Below, piece by piece: positions 9,109 through 17,559 of a stretch of 64,000 nt of DNA; the stretch's first letter is position 1, and each line of letters begins with the position of its first letter. The position numbers and the translations under genes were made by a program. The notes beneath the pieces are model-generated. The model saw only the letters and a list, made by a program, of their open reading frames with translations, was not told where the DNA came from and did not search any database. The stretch is taken from assembly GCF_005473905.2 (NCBI RefSeq), contig NZ_CP061336.1:2286501-2350500 (forward strand), read 5' to 3'. This DNA comes from Ruminiclostridium herbifermentans (GTDB lineage: Bacteria; Bacillota; Clostridia; Acetivibrionales; DSM-1351).

Positions 9109-10407
9109 ATGGCAAAGATTTTAGATAAGCAAAGATATAAATGTGCTATGAGTGCAATGTCAACTGTGCAGGCAATTGAAAGAGCAATTCCAGTGCTTCA
9201 TGCTGGCCCGGGATGTGCTCAGAAGCTATCAAATTCGTCTGGAAGCAGCGGATACTTTTCGCCAAACATATTCCCATGTACCAGTATAAATGAGAAGGAT
9301 GTTGTATTTGGAGGAGAAACAAAGCTAAGGTCAACTATAGAAAATTCGCTTAAGATTATTGATGCTGATTTATATGTTGTCCTTACAGGATGTACACCTG
9401 AAATTGTTGGTGATACTGTTGAGGAGGTAGTCCAAGAGTTTGAAGATGCTGAGAAACCTGTTATATTTGCATCTACAGCAGGATTTAGAGGTAACAACTA
9501 TAAAGGTCATGAATGGGTTATTAATGCAATTATTGAACAGTATTTAGAACCCTCGGACAAGAAAACAAAAGGACTTGTTAATATTTGGGCAGATGTACCC
9601 TATCAGGATGAATTCTGGCTTGGAAATTTAAGAGAACTTGAAAAACTTGTAGCGGATTTAGGACTAATTCCTAATACTATATTTGGATATAGGAGAGGAA
9701 TAAAGAATATTAAAAAGATACCAGAAGCTCAGTTTAATTTGTTGGTATCAACATGGGTAGGTCTTGAAAATGTAAAGCTAATGGAAGAAAAATTTGGGAT
9801 ACCCTATTTACATTACCCAACGCTTCCAATAGGTGCATTTGAGACTAGCAAATTTCTTCGTACAGTAGGCGAATTTGCAGGTGTCGACAAGGACAAAGTT
9901 GAAGCTCTAATTGCAGAAAAAGAAGATTATTACTACTATTACATAGAACGTTATGCAGATTTATTTCTTGAGACTAGAGTTATGTCGAAAAAATTCTCGA
10001 TAGTTGCTGATGCCCAGTATACTCTTGGCATCACAAAGTTCCTTGTAAATGATTTGGGATTATTTCCTGCAAAACAGTTTATTACAGATGATACGCCTCT
10101 TGAGTACAGAAAAAATATAGAGGAATATTTTAAGGATTTAAACTATGACATTAAGGCTGAAATCAGCTTTATTACAGATGGCTACAAAATTCATAAAGAA
10201 ATAGAAAGTACAGATTATCATGGATATCCGTTAATTCTAGGGGGGTATTGGGAAAAGGAAGTAGCAGCTAAAACAAATGCACATTATTTAAATGTATCTT
10301 GGCCAGTTAATGAACGTTTAGTTATGAATAGTTATTATGTAGGCTATGATGGAGGACTGAAGCTTATAGAGGATATATATTCAGTTGTAAAAACCAGATT
10401 TAATTAA
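9109..10407 (+). CDS. Nitrogenase-like component 1, NifK-type beta subunit
   Basis: Partner subunit of the NifD-like protein, 432 aa. Candidate cluster ligands are Cys13 (YKCAMS), Cys36 (GPGCAQ) and Cys95 (TGCTPE), in the order seen in K/N-type subunits. SGYFSPNIFPCTSINEKDVVFGG is replaced by the usual K-type layout and PTLPIGAFETSKFLR matches the conserved middle region. It is preceded by a GGGGGG ribosome site and follows the D gene by 158 bp containing the structured element. It should form the heterotetramer that takes electrons from the NifH-like protein. Confidence 0.9.
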   Translation: MAKILDKQRYKCAMSAMSTVQAIERAIPVLHAGPGCAQKLSNSSGSSGYFSPNIFPCTSINEKDVVFGGETKLRSTIENSLKIIDADLYVVLTGCTPEIVGDTVEEVVQEFEDAEKPVIFASTAGFRGNNYKGHEWVINAIIEQYLEPSDKKTKGLVNIWADVPYQDEFWLGNLRELEKLVADLGLIPNTIFGYRRGIKNIKKIPEAQFNLLVSTWVGLENVKLMEEKFGIPYLHYPTLPIGAFETSKFLRTVGEFAGVDKDKVEALIAEKEDYYYYYIERYADLFLETRVMSKKFSIVADAQYTLGITKFLVNDLGLFPAKQFITDDTPLEYRKNIEEYFKDLNYDIKAEISFITDGYKIHKEIESTDYHGYPLILGGYWEKEVAAKTNAHYLNVSWPVNERLVMNSYYVGYDGGLKLIEDIYSVVKTRFN

Positions 10408-10539
10408 GATTTAATTGGGCAGCAAACCATTGAAAATTCTAAAGCACAATAGAAATATATGTGTGAGGTTTGAGTTAATAAAAAAGAAAAGCATTCTAGA
10501 TTACTTATTAATTTAATAACAATACAGGAGGTCACTGGT

Positions 10540-11523
10540 ATGATCGGAATACATAAATCAATCATAGACTTAATTGGAAATACACCTTTACTTGAACTAA
10601 CTAATTATGAAAAGCAAAATGAATTAGAGGCTGAACTTATAGTAAAACTGGAATATTTCAATCCTAATCAGAGTGTAAAAGACAGAATTGCATTGGCTAT
10701 GGTTGAGGATGCTGAGAGGAAAGGGTTATTGAAACCGGGATATACTATAGTGGAAACAACAAGCGGTAATACAGGGATTGGATTAGCGGCTGTTGCAGCA
10801 GCAAAAGGCTATAAGTTTAAAGTGTATATTCAGGATAATGTAAGCATAGAGAGATTTAAGGTTATTAAAGCTTTTGGGGGTCAGACAATTAAGTTATCTG
10901 AAGAACCTGTTGTAGCAAAAGTACTTGAAGAAACAGGAGGAGATTTTGTTGCAGCTATTAAGGTATTAGAAAAAGAAGTTCTTTCAAAAGAAAAAGATAT
11001 ATTTTTTGTAAATCAGGTTTCAAATCCTGCAAATCCAGAAACACATAAGGCTACAACAGGACCTGAAATTTGGCGGGACACCAATGGTAAGGTGGACATT
11101 CTAGTTGCAGCAGTAGGAACAGGCGGAACTGTATCTGGTGCAGGTGCCTATCTTAAAGCAAAGAATCCTGATTTAAAAATAGTAGCCATTCAACCAGGAC
11201 CTAACTCGCTGCCTAGTGAAGAAAATCCAGAGCCAGAGGAGATTACTGGTGTACATGCGTTTGAGGGCATACCAAAAGAGCGAATTCCAGCTACTATGGA
11301 CTTAAATATTTATGATGAAAAATTTGAAGTGGAAACTTATCAAGCTTATGAAGCTGCTAGAGCAGTTGCTAAGTCAGATGGGATTTTAATAGGCACTTCA
11401 TCTGGGGCGGTTATTTATGCAGCTACGCAGATAGCAAGAAGACCTGAAAATAAAGGTAAACGAATTGTTGCTGTTTTGGCGGACACAGGCCTGCGTTATT
11501 TGTCAACAGGATTGTTTGAATAA
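10540..11523 (+). CDS. Cysteine-synthase-family sulfhydrylase (second copy, variant active-site loop)
   Basis: PLP-dependent enzyme of 327 aa, related to the gene at 6049 but divergent. PLP lysine is Lys47 in NPNQSVKDR, where the usual NPAGS/NPGGS is replaced by NPNQS. The substrate loop TTSGNTG and the cradle AVGTGGTVSGAG are kept. A central segment (about residues 120-145) is longer than in the first copy. AGGAGG precedes the ATG. Location directly after the NifK-like gene suggests it handles the product of that enzyme, for example sulfide or a thiol; cysteine synthase or another beta-replacement activity are both possible. Confidence 0.85.
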   Translation: MIGIHKSIIDLIGNTPLLELTNYEKQNELEAELIVKLEYFNPNQSVKDRIALAMVEDAERKGLLKPGYTIVETTSGNTGIGLAAVAAAKGYKFKVYIQDNVSIERFKVIKAFGGQTIKLSEEPVVAKVLEETGGDFVAAIKVLEKEVLSKEKDIFFVNQVSNPANPETHKATTGPEIWRDTNGKVDILVAAVGTGGTVSGAGAYLKAKNPDLKIVAIQPGPNSLPSEENPEPEEITGVHAFEGIPKERIPATMDLNIYDEKFEVETYQAYEAARAVAKSDGILIGTSSGAVIYAATQIARRPENKGKRIVAVLADTGLRYLSTGLFE

Positions 11524-11576
11524 CAATTGGTTTGAATGATAAATGATTTAAATAACAATGAAAGGGAGGCTGAGAC

Positions 11577-12068
11577 ATGTCATACAAAATTGCAATTGCT
11601 TCAACTGATGGGATTCATGTAAATGCTCATTTCAGAAGTTCTTTAATATTTTATATTGTAGAAGTAAATGATGATGGAAGTTATTTTTTCAAAGAAGAGC
11701 GAATTGTTCCTAGCTTAGCTGTAGACCAGGTAAGCGATGATAAGCTTTCCTCGTGCGGTAATAAGGAAGTCTTCAGCGAAAACAATTCTTGTGGCAGCAA
11801 TTCCAATTGTGGAAGTGGCAGCTGCAGTAACTTACACATTAATGGCTGTGGTGGTGGTCATTCTGATGAACAAATAGAGCAAAGAGTTTCTCTAATTTCT
11901 GATTGCCGATGCTTATTATGCAAGAAAATTGGGCCCAGCGCTGAAAGACAGTTAGCGCGAAAAGCCATAACTACTTTTCAGATAGATAATAAAATTGATT
12001 TTTTGCTGGCAAAAATTATTGATTATTATACAAAAGTGGATAATCACATTTCACTTAGAAAAAGGTAG
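11577..12068 (+). CDS. NifX/NifB-C-terminal-like protein with Cys-rich insert
   Basis: 163 aa. The N-terminus (YKIAIASTDGIHVNAHFRSS) matches the dinitrogenase iron-molybdenum cofactor biosynthesis fold (Nitro_FeMo-Co family), proteins that bind cluster precursors or regulate them. The C-terminal part (ERQLARKAITTFQI) is like the family's last strands. Between them (about residues 60-100) sits a low-complexity insert rich in Cys, Gly, Ser and Asn with a CGGGH run, plus CRCLLC near residue 111. The Cys-rich stretch may bind metal or a cluster intermediate. It is the last gene of the nifD-like operon; AGGGAGG precedes the ATG. Confidence 0.75.
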   Translation: MSYKIAIASTDGIHVNAHFRSSLIFYIVEVNDDGSYFFKEERIVPSLAVDQVSDDKLSSCGNKEVFSENNSCGSNSNCGSGSCSNLHINGCGGGHSDEQIEQRVSLISDCRCLLCKKIGPSAERQLARKAITTFQIDNKIDFLLAKIIDYYTKVDNHISLRKR

Positions 12069-12078
12069 AATAGTACTC

Positions 12079-12618
12079 TCTTATTGTTATTTGTTGGTGC
12101 TTGTATTTTTAGAGCTTATATTTTTAAATGAAAAATGTGGTAGAACAAAGTTATGCTTATAATTGTTATCTGTAGGTGTTTGTATTCTGAGCCTGACAAA
12201 TGCAGTAGAACAAAGTTATTCTTATAATTGTTATTTGTAGGTGTTTGTATTCTGAGCCTAGCAAATGTAGTAGAACAGAGTTATGCTTATAATTGTTATT
12301 TGTAGGTGTTTGTATTCTGAGCCTAGCAAATGTAGTAGAACAGAGTTATGCTTATAATTGTTATCTGTAGGTGTTTGTATTCTGAGCCTGACAAATGCAG
12401 TAGAACAAAGTTATGCTTATAATTGTTATTTGTAGGTGTTTGTATTCTGAGCCTAGCAAATGTAGTAGAACAGAGTTATGCTTATAATTGTTATCTGTAG
12501 GTGTTTGTATTCTGAGCCTGACAAATGTAGTAAAACAAAGTTATGCTTATAATTGTTATCTGTAGGTGTTTGTATTCTGAGCCTAGCAAATGTAGCAAAA
12601 TATAACTATGCTTATTAA
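12079..12618. repeat. 65-bp tandem repeat array (minisatellite)
   Basis: Units start with TGTATTCTGAGCCT at 12181, 12246, 12311, 12376, 12441, 12506 and 12571, exactly 65 bp apart. A degenerate unit lies before the first (about 12079-12180) and the last unit decays after 12618. Copies differ mainly at GCCTGACAAATGC versus GCCTAGCAAATGT and in ATCTG/ATTTG. Since 65 is not a multiple of three and stops occur in every frame, it is non-coding. There are no unique spacers, so it is not CRISPR. Confidence 0.92.
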
Positions 12619-12681
12619 TTATTTTGACCTTATACAACAAATGGCAAAGCACCTGCTAAGGATTAATCCCATATCTTGTAG

Positions 12682-12927
12682 ATGGATGCTTCATGGTTAG
12701 TAAAGATAGTTTGTTTAGAAGAGATAAATGAATTTTTCTCTGTTACAGAATTTGAGAAATTTCAAAATTATATCGAAAGACTTATAAATGACGGAAAATT
12801 AGTAGAAGTACTAGTTCAGAAACCATATGCTGATTTTCCCGAACAATGGTACCAATGTAAATTATGTTCACAAGTTTGGAGATTAGTACACCCGGACTTT
12901 CCTTTTAAAGGATATAGGAGATTGTAA
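12682..12927 (+). CDS. Small CxxC protein of unknown function
   Basis: 81 aa, acidic-aromatic. CKLCSQVWRLV holds a CxxC knuckle, followed by HPDFPFKG. I recall similar small proteins ending in a Cys-x-x-Cys plus WRLV-PDFPFKG-like tail but know no function. An in-frame TAG lies directly before the ATG and no ribosome site is visible, so the gene may be poorly expressed or a relic that lost its upstream control to the adjacent repeat array. Confidence 0.5.
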   Translation: MDASWLVKIVCLEEINEFFSVTEFEKFQNYIERLINDGKLVEVLVQKPYADFPEQWYQCKLCSQVWRLVHPDFPFKGYRRL

Positions 12928-12942
12928 AATAATAATTTTTGT

Positions 12943-12976
12943 AAAAAGGTCACACCATTATTAATGTGACCTTTCT
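12943..12976. terminator. Bidirectional terminator
   Basis: AAAGGTCACA pairs with TGTGACCTTT across a 10-nt loop (12945-12974), with A-rich sequence on the left and T-rich on the right. It lies between two convergent genes and can serve both. Confidence 0.8.
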
Positions 12977-13056
12977 TAATGCTACACAAGTAGATATAAA
13001 ACATTGATGATAGAACTTAGCCATTTTTTCTTAGAAACCGTTTAAATTGAGTAAGT

Positions 13057-13290
13057 CTAATTAAAAGTCGGCAGGTTATCTAGGTTATCACTCTCGTATC
13101 CGTTAGGGTCACTTCTGAGAAATTCTCTTCCATTTTTTGCTTTGCCTACATTAACGCCTTCTATTTTATTTTCTTTAGCCATCATTATAGCTTCTTTGAT
13201 AGGATATATAGTGCCATTTTGAAGCATTACGTCTGTAATATCTCCTTCATTATTTTTTTTGACTTTTACAATTTTAGATGATTCTTTCAC
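13057..13290 (-). CDS. DUF3892-like small protein
   Basis: 77 aa. The pattern IVKVKKNNEGDITDVMLQNG, then KEAIMMAKENKIEGVNV, then FLRSDPNG and NLDNLP matches the DUF3892 family, small bacterial proteins of unknown role often near stress or mobile genes. Start is GTG with AGGAGTG 7 bp upstream. It ends toward the shared terminator at 12943. Confidence 0.75.
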   Translation of the reverse strand: MKESSKIVKVKKNNEGDITDVMLQNGTIYPIKEAIMMAKENKIEGVNVGKAKNGREFLRSDPNGYESDNLDNLPTFN

Positions 13291-13886
13291 AATATCACTC
13301 CTATATCTGCTATATAAAATTATGAATTAAACTTTCACTTTCCAAGTTTAAAAATCGTAGTTATTAAACTTATCAATGGAAAGTTGAATTTAAAATTTTT
13401 ATATTTGCATTGTTTCATTTTTTGCTATCTAATTGATATCAAACTAAAGGCTTTCGCTCAATAAGCTTTTCAATGGGAACCTCAGCCTTGTTCAGTGTCC
13501 AATTTATAGCCTCCTATTTTTTATTAGTATTTACGAAGGAATGTTTTTTATTCAAAACAGTAAATTTTATCAGATACTTATGCTTAAAGTTATTCATAAT
13601 AATGTATGTTCGTTCAAGATCATATAACAACAACGAAGGATTAATGAAATAATTAAATGCAATACGGTGTGTTTTAAATATGTCTAATAAAGTATATAGA
13701 TTACATTATTCATTCTATATTAACTCAATACAATAAACTTTATCAAAAATATTTCAAATGTTGCTGAAATAACAAAAAATATGGGTATATATAATTAAGA
13801 GTATAATTTTATTTGGTGAAGCCAAAAGATAAATACATAGTTATTCTCGAGTACAGTCTAGATTATATAGAGGAGAAGATATTAAT
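13291..13886. other. Intergenic region, mostly featureless
   Basis: AT-rich with no intact gene. On the minus strand, 13439-13513 reads 24 codons (NWTLNKAEVPIEKLIERKPL) with gene-like composition, perhaps a relic. A 16-mer TTTTATTTGGTGAAGC at 13807-13822 also occurs at 1719-1734 ahead of the ABC lipoprotein gene. Confidence 0.45.
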
Positions 13887-14867
13887 ATGGATAATAAAGT
13901 TAAAGCAAAAGAAACCGTTAAAGAAATCTACTTAGCTGGAGGCTGTTTTTGGGGTACTGAAAAATATCTATCTCTAGTTAAGGGCATTGTAAGCACTGAG
14001 GTTGGTTATGCAAATGGAAATACAGAAAACCCTAGTTATGAGGATGTATGCTATAGAAAAACTGGTCATGCAGAAACAGTCAAAGTATTATATGACCCGA
14101 GCATTGTCAGCTTAGAATTTATCTTAAATCTATATTATGATGTAATAAATCCAATATCAATAAATCGCCAAGGAAATGATATAGGTACTCAGTATCGAAC
14201 TGGCATATATTATACTGATAATAAGGATAAGGACACAATTCTTGAATCAATCAATGAACTTCAGAAAAAGTATGACAAGCCTATTGCAATTGAGGTATTA
14301 CCATTAGATAATTACTTTAGAGCAGAAGAATACCATCAAAAGTATTTAGATAAAAACCCAAATGGTTATTGTCATATTGGGCGAGATAAATTTGAGAAAG
14401 CAGAGAAGGCAGAAGACTTTCAGATAAAATACAAGGCAGAGTCCAAAGAATTTCTAAAAGAAACTCTTACAGATATCCAATATGCTGTGACACAAAACAA
14501 TGCTACAGAGCCGCCCTTTAGAAATGAATATTATGACAATTTTAAGAAGGGGATATATGTAGATGTTACCACTGGAGAACCGCTTTTTACATCTAGTGAT
14601 AAATTTGAATCAGGGTGTGGATGGCCAAGCTTTTCAAAGCCTATTAGTCCTGATTTGATTCGTGAACTTGACGATAATACTTATGGTATGCACAGAATAG
14701 AGGTTAGAAGTAAAACTGGTGACGCACATCTTGGTCATGTATTTAGTGATGGACCAAGAGAAATGGGCGGTTTGCGATATTGCATAAACAGTGCATCTCT
14801 TCTTTTTATCCCAAAAGAAGAGATGGAAGAAAAGGGGTATGGATATTTGTTAGATTTAGTGAAATAG
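13887..14867 (+). CDS. msrAB: Bifunctional methionine sulfoxide reductase MsrA-MsrB
   Basis: 326 aa fusion that reduces both diastereomers of methionine sulfoxide. MsrA domain is residues 14-165 with catalytic Cys20 in GGCFWG. MsrB domain is about residues 190-322 with [25 protein letters not shown] and the catalytic Cys299 in RYCINS. The MsrB zinc CxxC pairs are absent, as in the non-zinc type. GAGGAGAAG precedes the ATG. It is monocistronic. A role in oxidative damage repair of an anaerobe and methionine recovery fits the sulfur-rich surroundings. Confidence 0.95.
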   Translation: MDNKVKAKETVKEIYLAGGCFWGTEKYLSLVKGIVSTEVGYANGNTENPSYEDVCYRKTGHAETVKVLYDPSIVSLEFILNLYYDVINPISINRQGNDIGTQYRTGIYYTDNKDKDTILESINELQKKYDKPIAIEVLPLDNYFRAEEYHQKYLDKNPNGYCHIGRDKFEKAEKAEDFQIKYKAESKEFLKETLTDIQYAVTQNNATEPPFRNEYYDNFKKGIYVDVTTGEPLFTSSDKFESGCGWPSFSKPISPDLIRELDDNTYGMHRIEVRSKTGDAHLGHVFSDGPREMGGLRYCINSASLLFIPKEEMEEKGYGYLLDLVK

Positions 14868-15077
14868 GAGGGATAGCAGAATTTTGCATATAACAATTTG
14901 GATTTGGTTCTTCATATAGGTTTATATAAAATTCTGCTTAATATAAAATTATTTAAAGTCAATTTTGTCTATTAAAAAAATGACTGTTTTAAAAATTGCA
15001 ATTAAAATGACTGTTTAAAATATGACAGTGTATAAGAATAGTTGAACATGATTAATTTATTAAAGGAGTTGTAAAAA
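14868..15077. other. Intergenic region
   Basis: Contains a near-duplicated AAAATGACTGTTTAAAA string (about 14978 and 15004) and the AAAGGAG ribosome site of the next gene. No terminator with a clear U-run was seen. Confidence 0.4.
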
Positions 15078-15431
15078 ATGTTATTTGTATGTTATCCAAA
15101 GTGTACCACTTGTCAAAAGGCTAAGAAGTGGTTAGACGATCATGGGGTTTCTTATGAATTGCGTGATATAAAAATTGAAAATCCGACTTACGAAGAATTA
15201 AGTCAATGGCACCTAAAAAGTGATCTTCCGCTTAAGAAGTTTTGGAATACAAGCGGACTTCAGTACAAAGCATTGGGGTTAAAGGATCGAATAACAACAA
15301 TGAATGATGAGGAACAGCTTAAACTGCTTTCTACTGATGGTATGCTGGTAAAAAGGCCAATTCTTGTTGGTGAAGACTTTGTTTTGGTAGGCTTTAAGGA
15401 AAGTGAGTGGGAAAATAAAGTGGGAAAATAA
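15078..15431 (+). CDS. ArsC/Spx-family thioredoxin-fold protein
   Basis: 117 aa with PKCTTCQKAKKWL at the N-terminus (Cys11 and Cys14) and the family's C-terminal VKRPILV motif that holds the cis-Pro. The ArsC/Spx/YffB family includes arsenate reductases and transcription factors. The CxxC pair and absence of the Spx-specific RNA polymerase-binding features suggest a reductase of unknown substrate. AAAGGAG precedes the ATG. Confidence 0.85.
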   Translation: MLFVCYPKCTTCQKAKKWLDDHGVSYELRDIKIENPTYEELSQWHLKSDLPLKKFWNTSGLQYKALGLKDRITTMNDEEQLKLLSTDGMLVKRPILVGEDFVLVGFKESEWENKVGK

Positions 15432-15511
15432 ATGGAATCGGTATTAGAGCAATGGTAGGGTGTACAGTTCTATCTTCATTGTCAGGTAAATCAGCAATGA
15501 AAAATGCTAAA

Positions 15512-15655
15512 CATGCACAATTACATTCTCTTACAATTGATACTAATTATTTACGAGAGAATTACTTGTTCTAAATTTTTTAATGCTTGTTTAAGTACCC
15601 TTTGAACAAGTATTATTAATTTGCTCAAATAATGCAGTCTTTTTTCAAATATAGA
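15512..15655 (-). pseudogene. Decayed duplicate of the PatB-like gene's 3' end
   Basis: This segment aligns with 16286-16430, the last codons plus downstream flank of the minus-strand PatB-like gene: both contain CATG-ACAATTACAT, a TTTACGAG tail and ATTTGCTCAAATAATGCAGT-like sequence. The reverse translation gives ALFEQINNTCSKG, then loses frame by a 2-nt deletion relative to the intact ALFERINIACPRS. It is a partial duplication that the next plus-strand gene now follows. Confidence 0.75.
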
Positions 15656-15670
15656 AGGGAACAATCTATT

Positions 15671-16126
15671 ATGACAAAAAATAAATTCACAGTAAGCTTA
15701 CCAAAAACTTATTTTTGGTACATGTTATGTGGGACAGCGATTTTTGTGCTTTTGCCTGTACCATTCACAATTTTTCAAGGTATACAGCATGTTGCATTAT
15801 ATATATTATGCTCTATCATGTCATTACCATTTATCTACTACATGGCAAAGTCAAAACTATTTAAAATATCGGTAGATGACCAAAAAATCACAGTAAGAAA
15901 TGTAATTGGGTCATATAGCCTTGATGTATCTGAAATAGAGAAGGTGGATTGGAAAATCTCTATAACAAATTTTGGGCAAAGTGAAAAAATCTTAGTTAAA
16001 ACTTCCTCTAAACGATTTACTATTGAAACCCTCATGGAAGATTTTGATAGGATGTCACAATACATATCAGCCAATGTTGACATTAGTAAAATAAAAACAC
16101 ATAAGAAAAACATGATTAAACAATAA
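15671..16126 (+). CDS. Small membrane protein with PH-like C-terminal domain
   Basis: 151 aa. Two hydrophobic segments (about residues 14-33 and 38-58) form a membrane hairpin, followed by a beta-rich soluble part (FKISVDDQKITVRNVIGSY, then SEIEKVDWKI) that resembles bacterial PH-like membrane proteins. Function unknown. I chose ATG 15671 because the upstream in-frame ATG at 15632 lies inside the duplicated PatB 3' fragment; AGAAGGGA precedes 15671. Confidence 0.6.
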   Translation: MTKNKFTVSLPKTYFWYMLCGTAIFVLLPVPFTIFQGIQHVALYILCSIMSLPFIYYMAKSKLFKISVDDQKITVRNVIGSYSLDVSEIEKVDWKISITNFGQSEKILVKTSSKRFTIETLMEDFDRMSQYISANVDISKIKTHKKNMIKQ

Positions 16127-16323
16127 ACTTGTAAAATAAAGATAAAATACCTAATTGATTGCAGTTGGGCATAAGTTTATTGGAACAATCTAATCTGTTG
16201 GATATCTTTATCCTTATTATCAGTAGAATATAGCATTGTCTAGGCAATTTATTTATACAGAATATTACAATGTAACAAGCGGAACATGTACAATTACATG
16301 CTCCTGCAAATGAAACTTAATAT

Positions 16324-17493
16324 TTACGAGTGAATTGCTTGCTCCAAATTTTTTAATGCTTGTTCAAGTATGCTCCTTGGGCAGGCAATATTTATTCGCT
16401 CAAATAATGCAGTTTTTCTTCCAAATATAATACCGCCATCTAACCACAGTTTTGCTTTGTCTATAATAATTTTTTCTAGTTCCTTATAAGTTAAGCCTAA
16501 TCCACTGCAGTCTAACCATATTAGATATGTTCCTTCAGGTTCAACAAGCTTAATTTCAGGCAGATTTTCAGCAAGGAAGTTTCTAACGAAGTCCAAATTT
16601 TCCTTTAGATATACTTTTAGTTCGTTTAACCATGCTTCACCCTTTGAATAGGCTGACTGACATGCTACTAGTCCAATAGAATTAAGCTGACTATAGCCGC
16701 TTGCATCATATTCATCACGAAATGCATTTCTTAAAGTTTTATTTGGTATAAAGATATTGGAAACCTGCAATCCTGCTATATTAAAGGTTTTGCTAGGAGC
16801 AGTACATATTATTGAGTTCATTGCAAATTCTTCACTAATTGATGCAAACACTGTATGAGTGTTACCAGGGTATACAAAATCGCAGTGGATTTCATCAGAT
16901 AACACAATTACTTTATGCTTAAGGCATATTTCACCAATTCGAGTAAGTTCATCCTTTGTCCATACACGACCAGTAGGATTTTGAGGACTGCAAAGTAAGA
17001 ATAATTTTACATGCTCATTTATTATTTTTGATTCAAAGTCTTCATAGTCAATTGTATATTTACCGTCTTTGTATACCAATTGGTTATTTACAAGCTTACG
17101 CTTATTTGCTAATATACACTCAGAAAATGGGTAATAGACTGGTTGTTGTATTAGTACAGATTCCCCCTTATTAGTAAAGGCTTTAATTGCTAAAGCAATA
17201 GCAAAAACAATTCCAGGAGTTTTAACAAGCCATTCTTCTTTCAATTCCCAGTTAAAATTCTTTTGAAACCAATTATATAAAGTAGTGAAATAGCTTCTCT
17301 TCACATCACTATAGCCGAAAATACCATGAGCTACAGCTTTTTGAATATCAGAAATAATTTCATCTGGAAGGCGGAAATCCATATCTGCAATCCAAAGAGG
17401 TAATAAATCGTCCCTTTGCTTGCGTTCAAATGTGAAATCATATTTTAAACAATTTGTATTTTTACGGTCAATAATTTCATCAAAATTAGTCAT
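16324..17493 (-). CDS. PLP-dependent C-S lyase, MalY/PatB family
   Basis: 389 aa fold-type I enzyme; family members split cystathionine, cysteine or S-alkyl cysteine to a thiol, pyruvate and ammonia. Motifs: LPLWIADMDF at the N-terminus, FGYSD, SPQNPTGR, SDEIHCDF, and the PLP lysine in SKTFNIAG. ATG 17493 has GGAGG 8 bp upstream; the longer TTG form would place the ribosome site inside the gene. It follows the trans-sulfuration gene by 66 bp on the same strand, so the pair can convert cystathionine or homocysteine-linked sulfur, releasing sulfide or thiols. Confidence 0.88.
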   Translation of the reverse strand: MTNFDEIIDRKNTNCLKYDFTFERKQRDDLLPLWIADMDFRLPDEIISDIQKAVAHGIFGYSDVKRSYFTTLYNWFQKNFNWELKEEWLVKTPGIVFAIALAIKAFTNKGESVLIQQPVYYPFSECILANKRKLVNNQLVYKDGKYTIDYEDFESKIINEHVKLFLLCSPQNPTGRVWTKDELTRIGEICLKHKVIVLSDEIHCDFVYPGNTHTVFASISEEFAMNSIICTAPSKTFNIAGLQVSNIFIPNKTLRNAFRDEYDASGYSQLNSIGLVACQSAYSKGEAWLNELKVYLKENLDFVRNFLAENLPEIKLVEPEGTYLIWLDCSGLGLTYKELEKIIIDKAKLWLDGGIIFGRKTALFERINIACPRSILEQALKNLEQAIHS

Positions 17494-17559
17494 ATAAGAT
17501 TCCTCCAATCAAAAAACAATAGCTTATTACATGAGGTTAAGCAGCTTAGTTGTATAAGA

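Noticed and set aside
12079-12618. CRISPR array
   Set aside because: The 65-bp units follow each other directly with no unique spacers and no cas genes are present.
13439-13513. Minus-strand gene remnant (24 codons)
   Set aside because: Composition looks gene-like, but it is too short and has no start; kept only as a note in the intergenic entry.
15632-15670. Earlier start for the small membrane protein
   Set aside because: These codons come from the duplicated tail of the PatB-like gene and lack a ribosome site.
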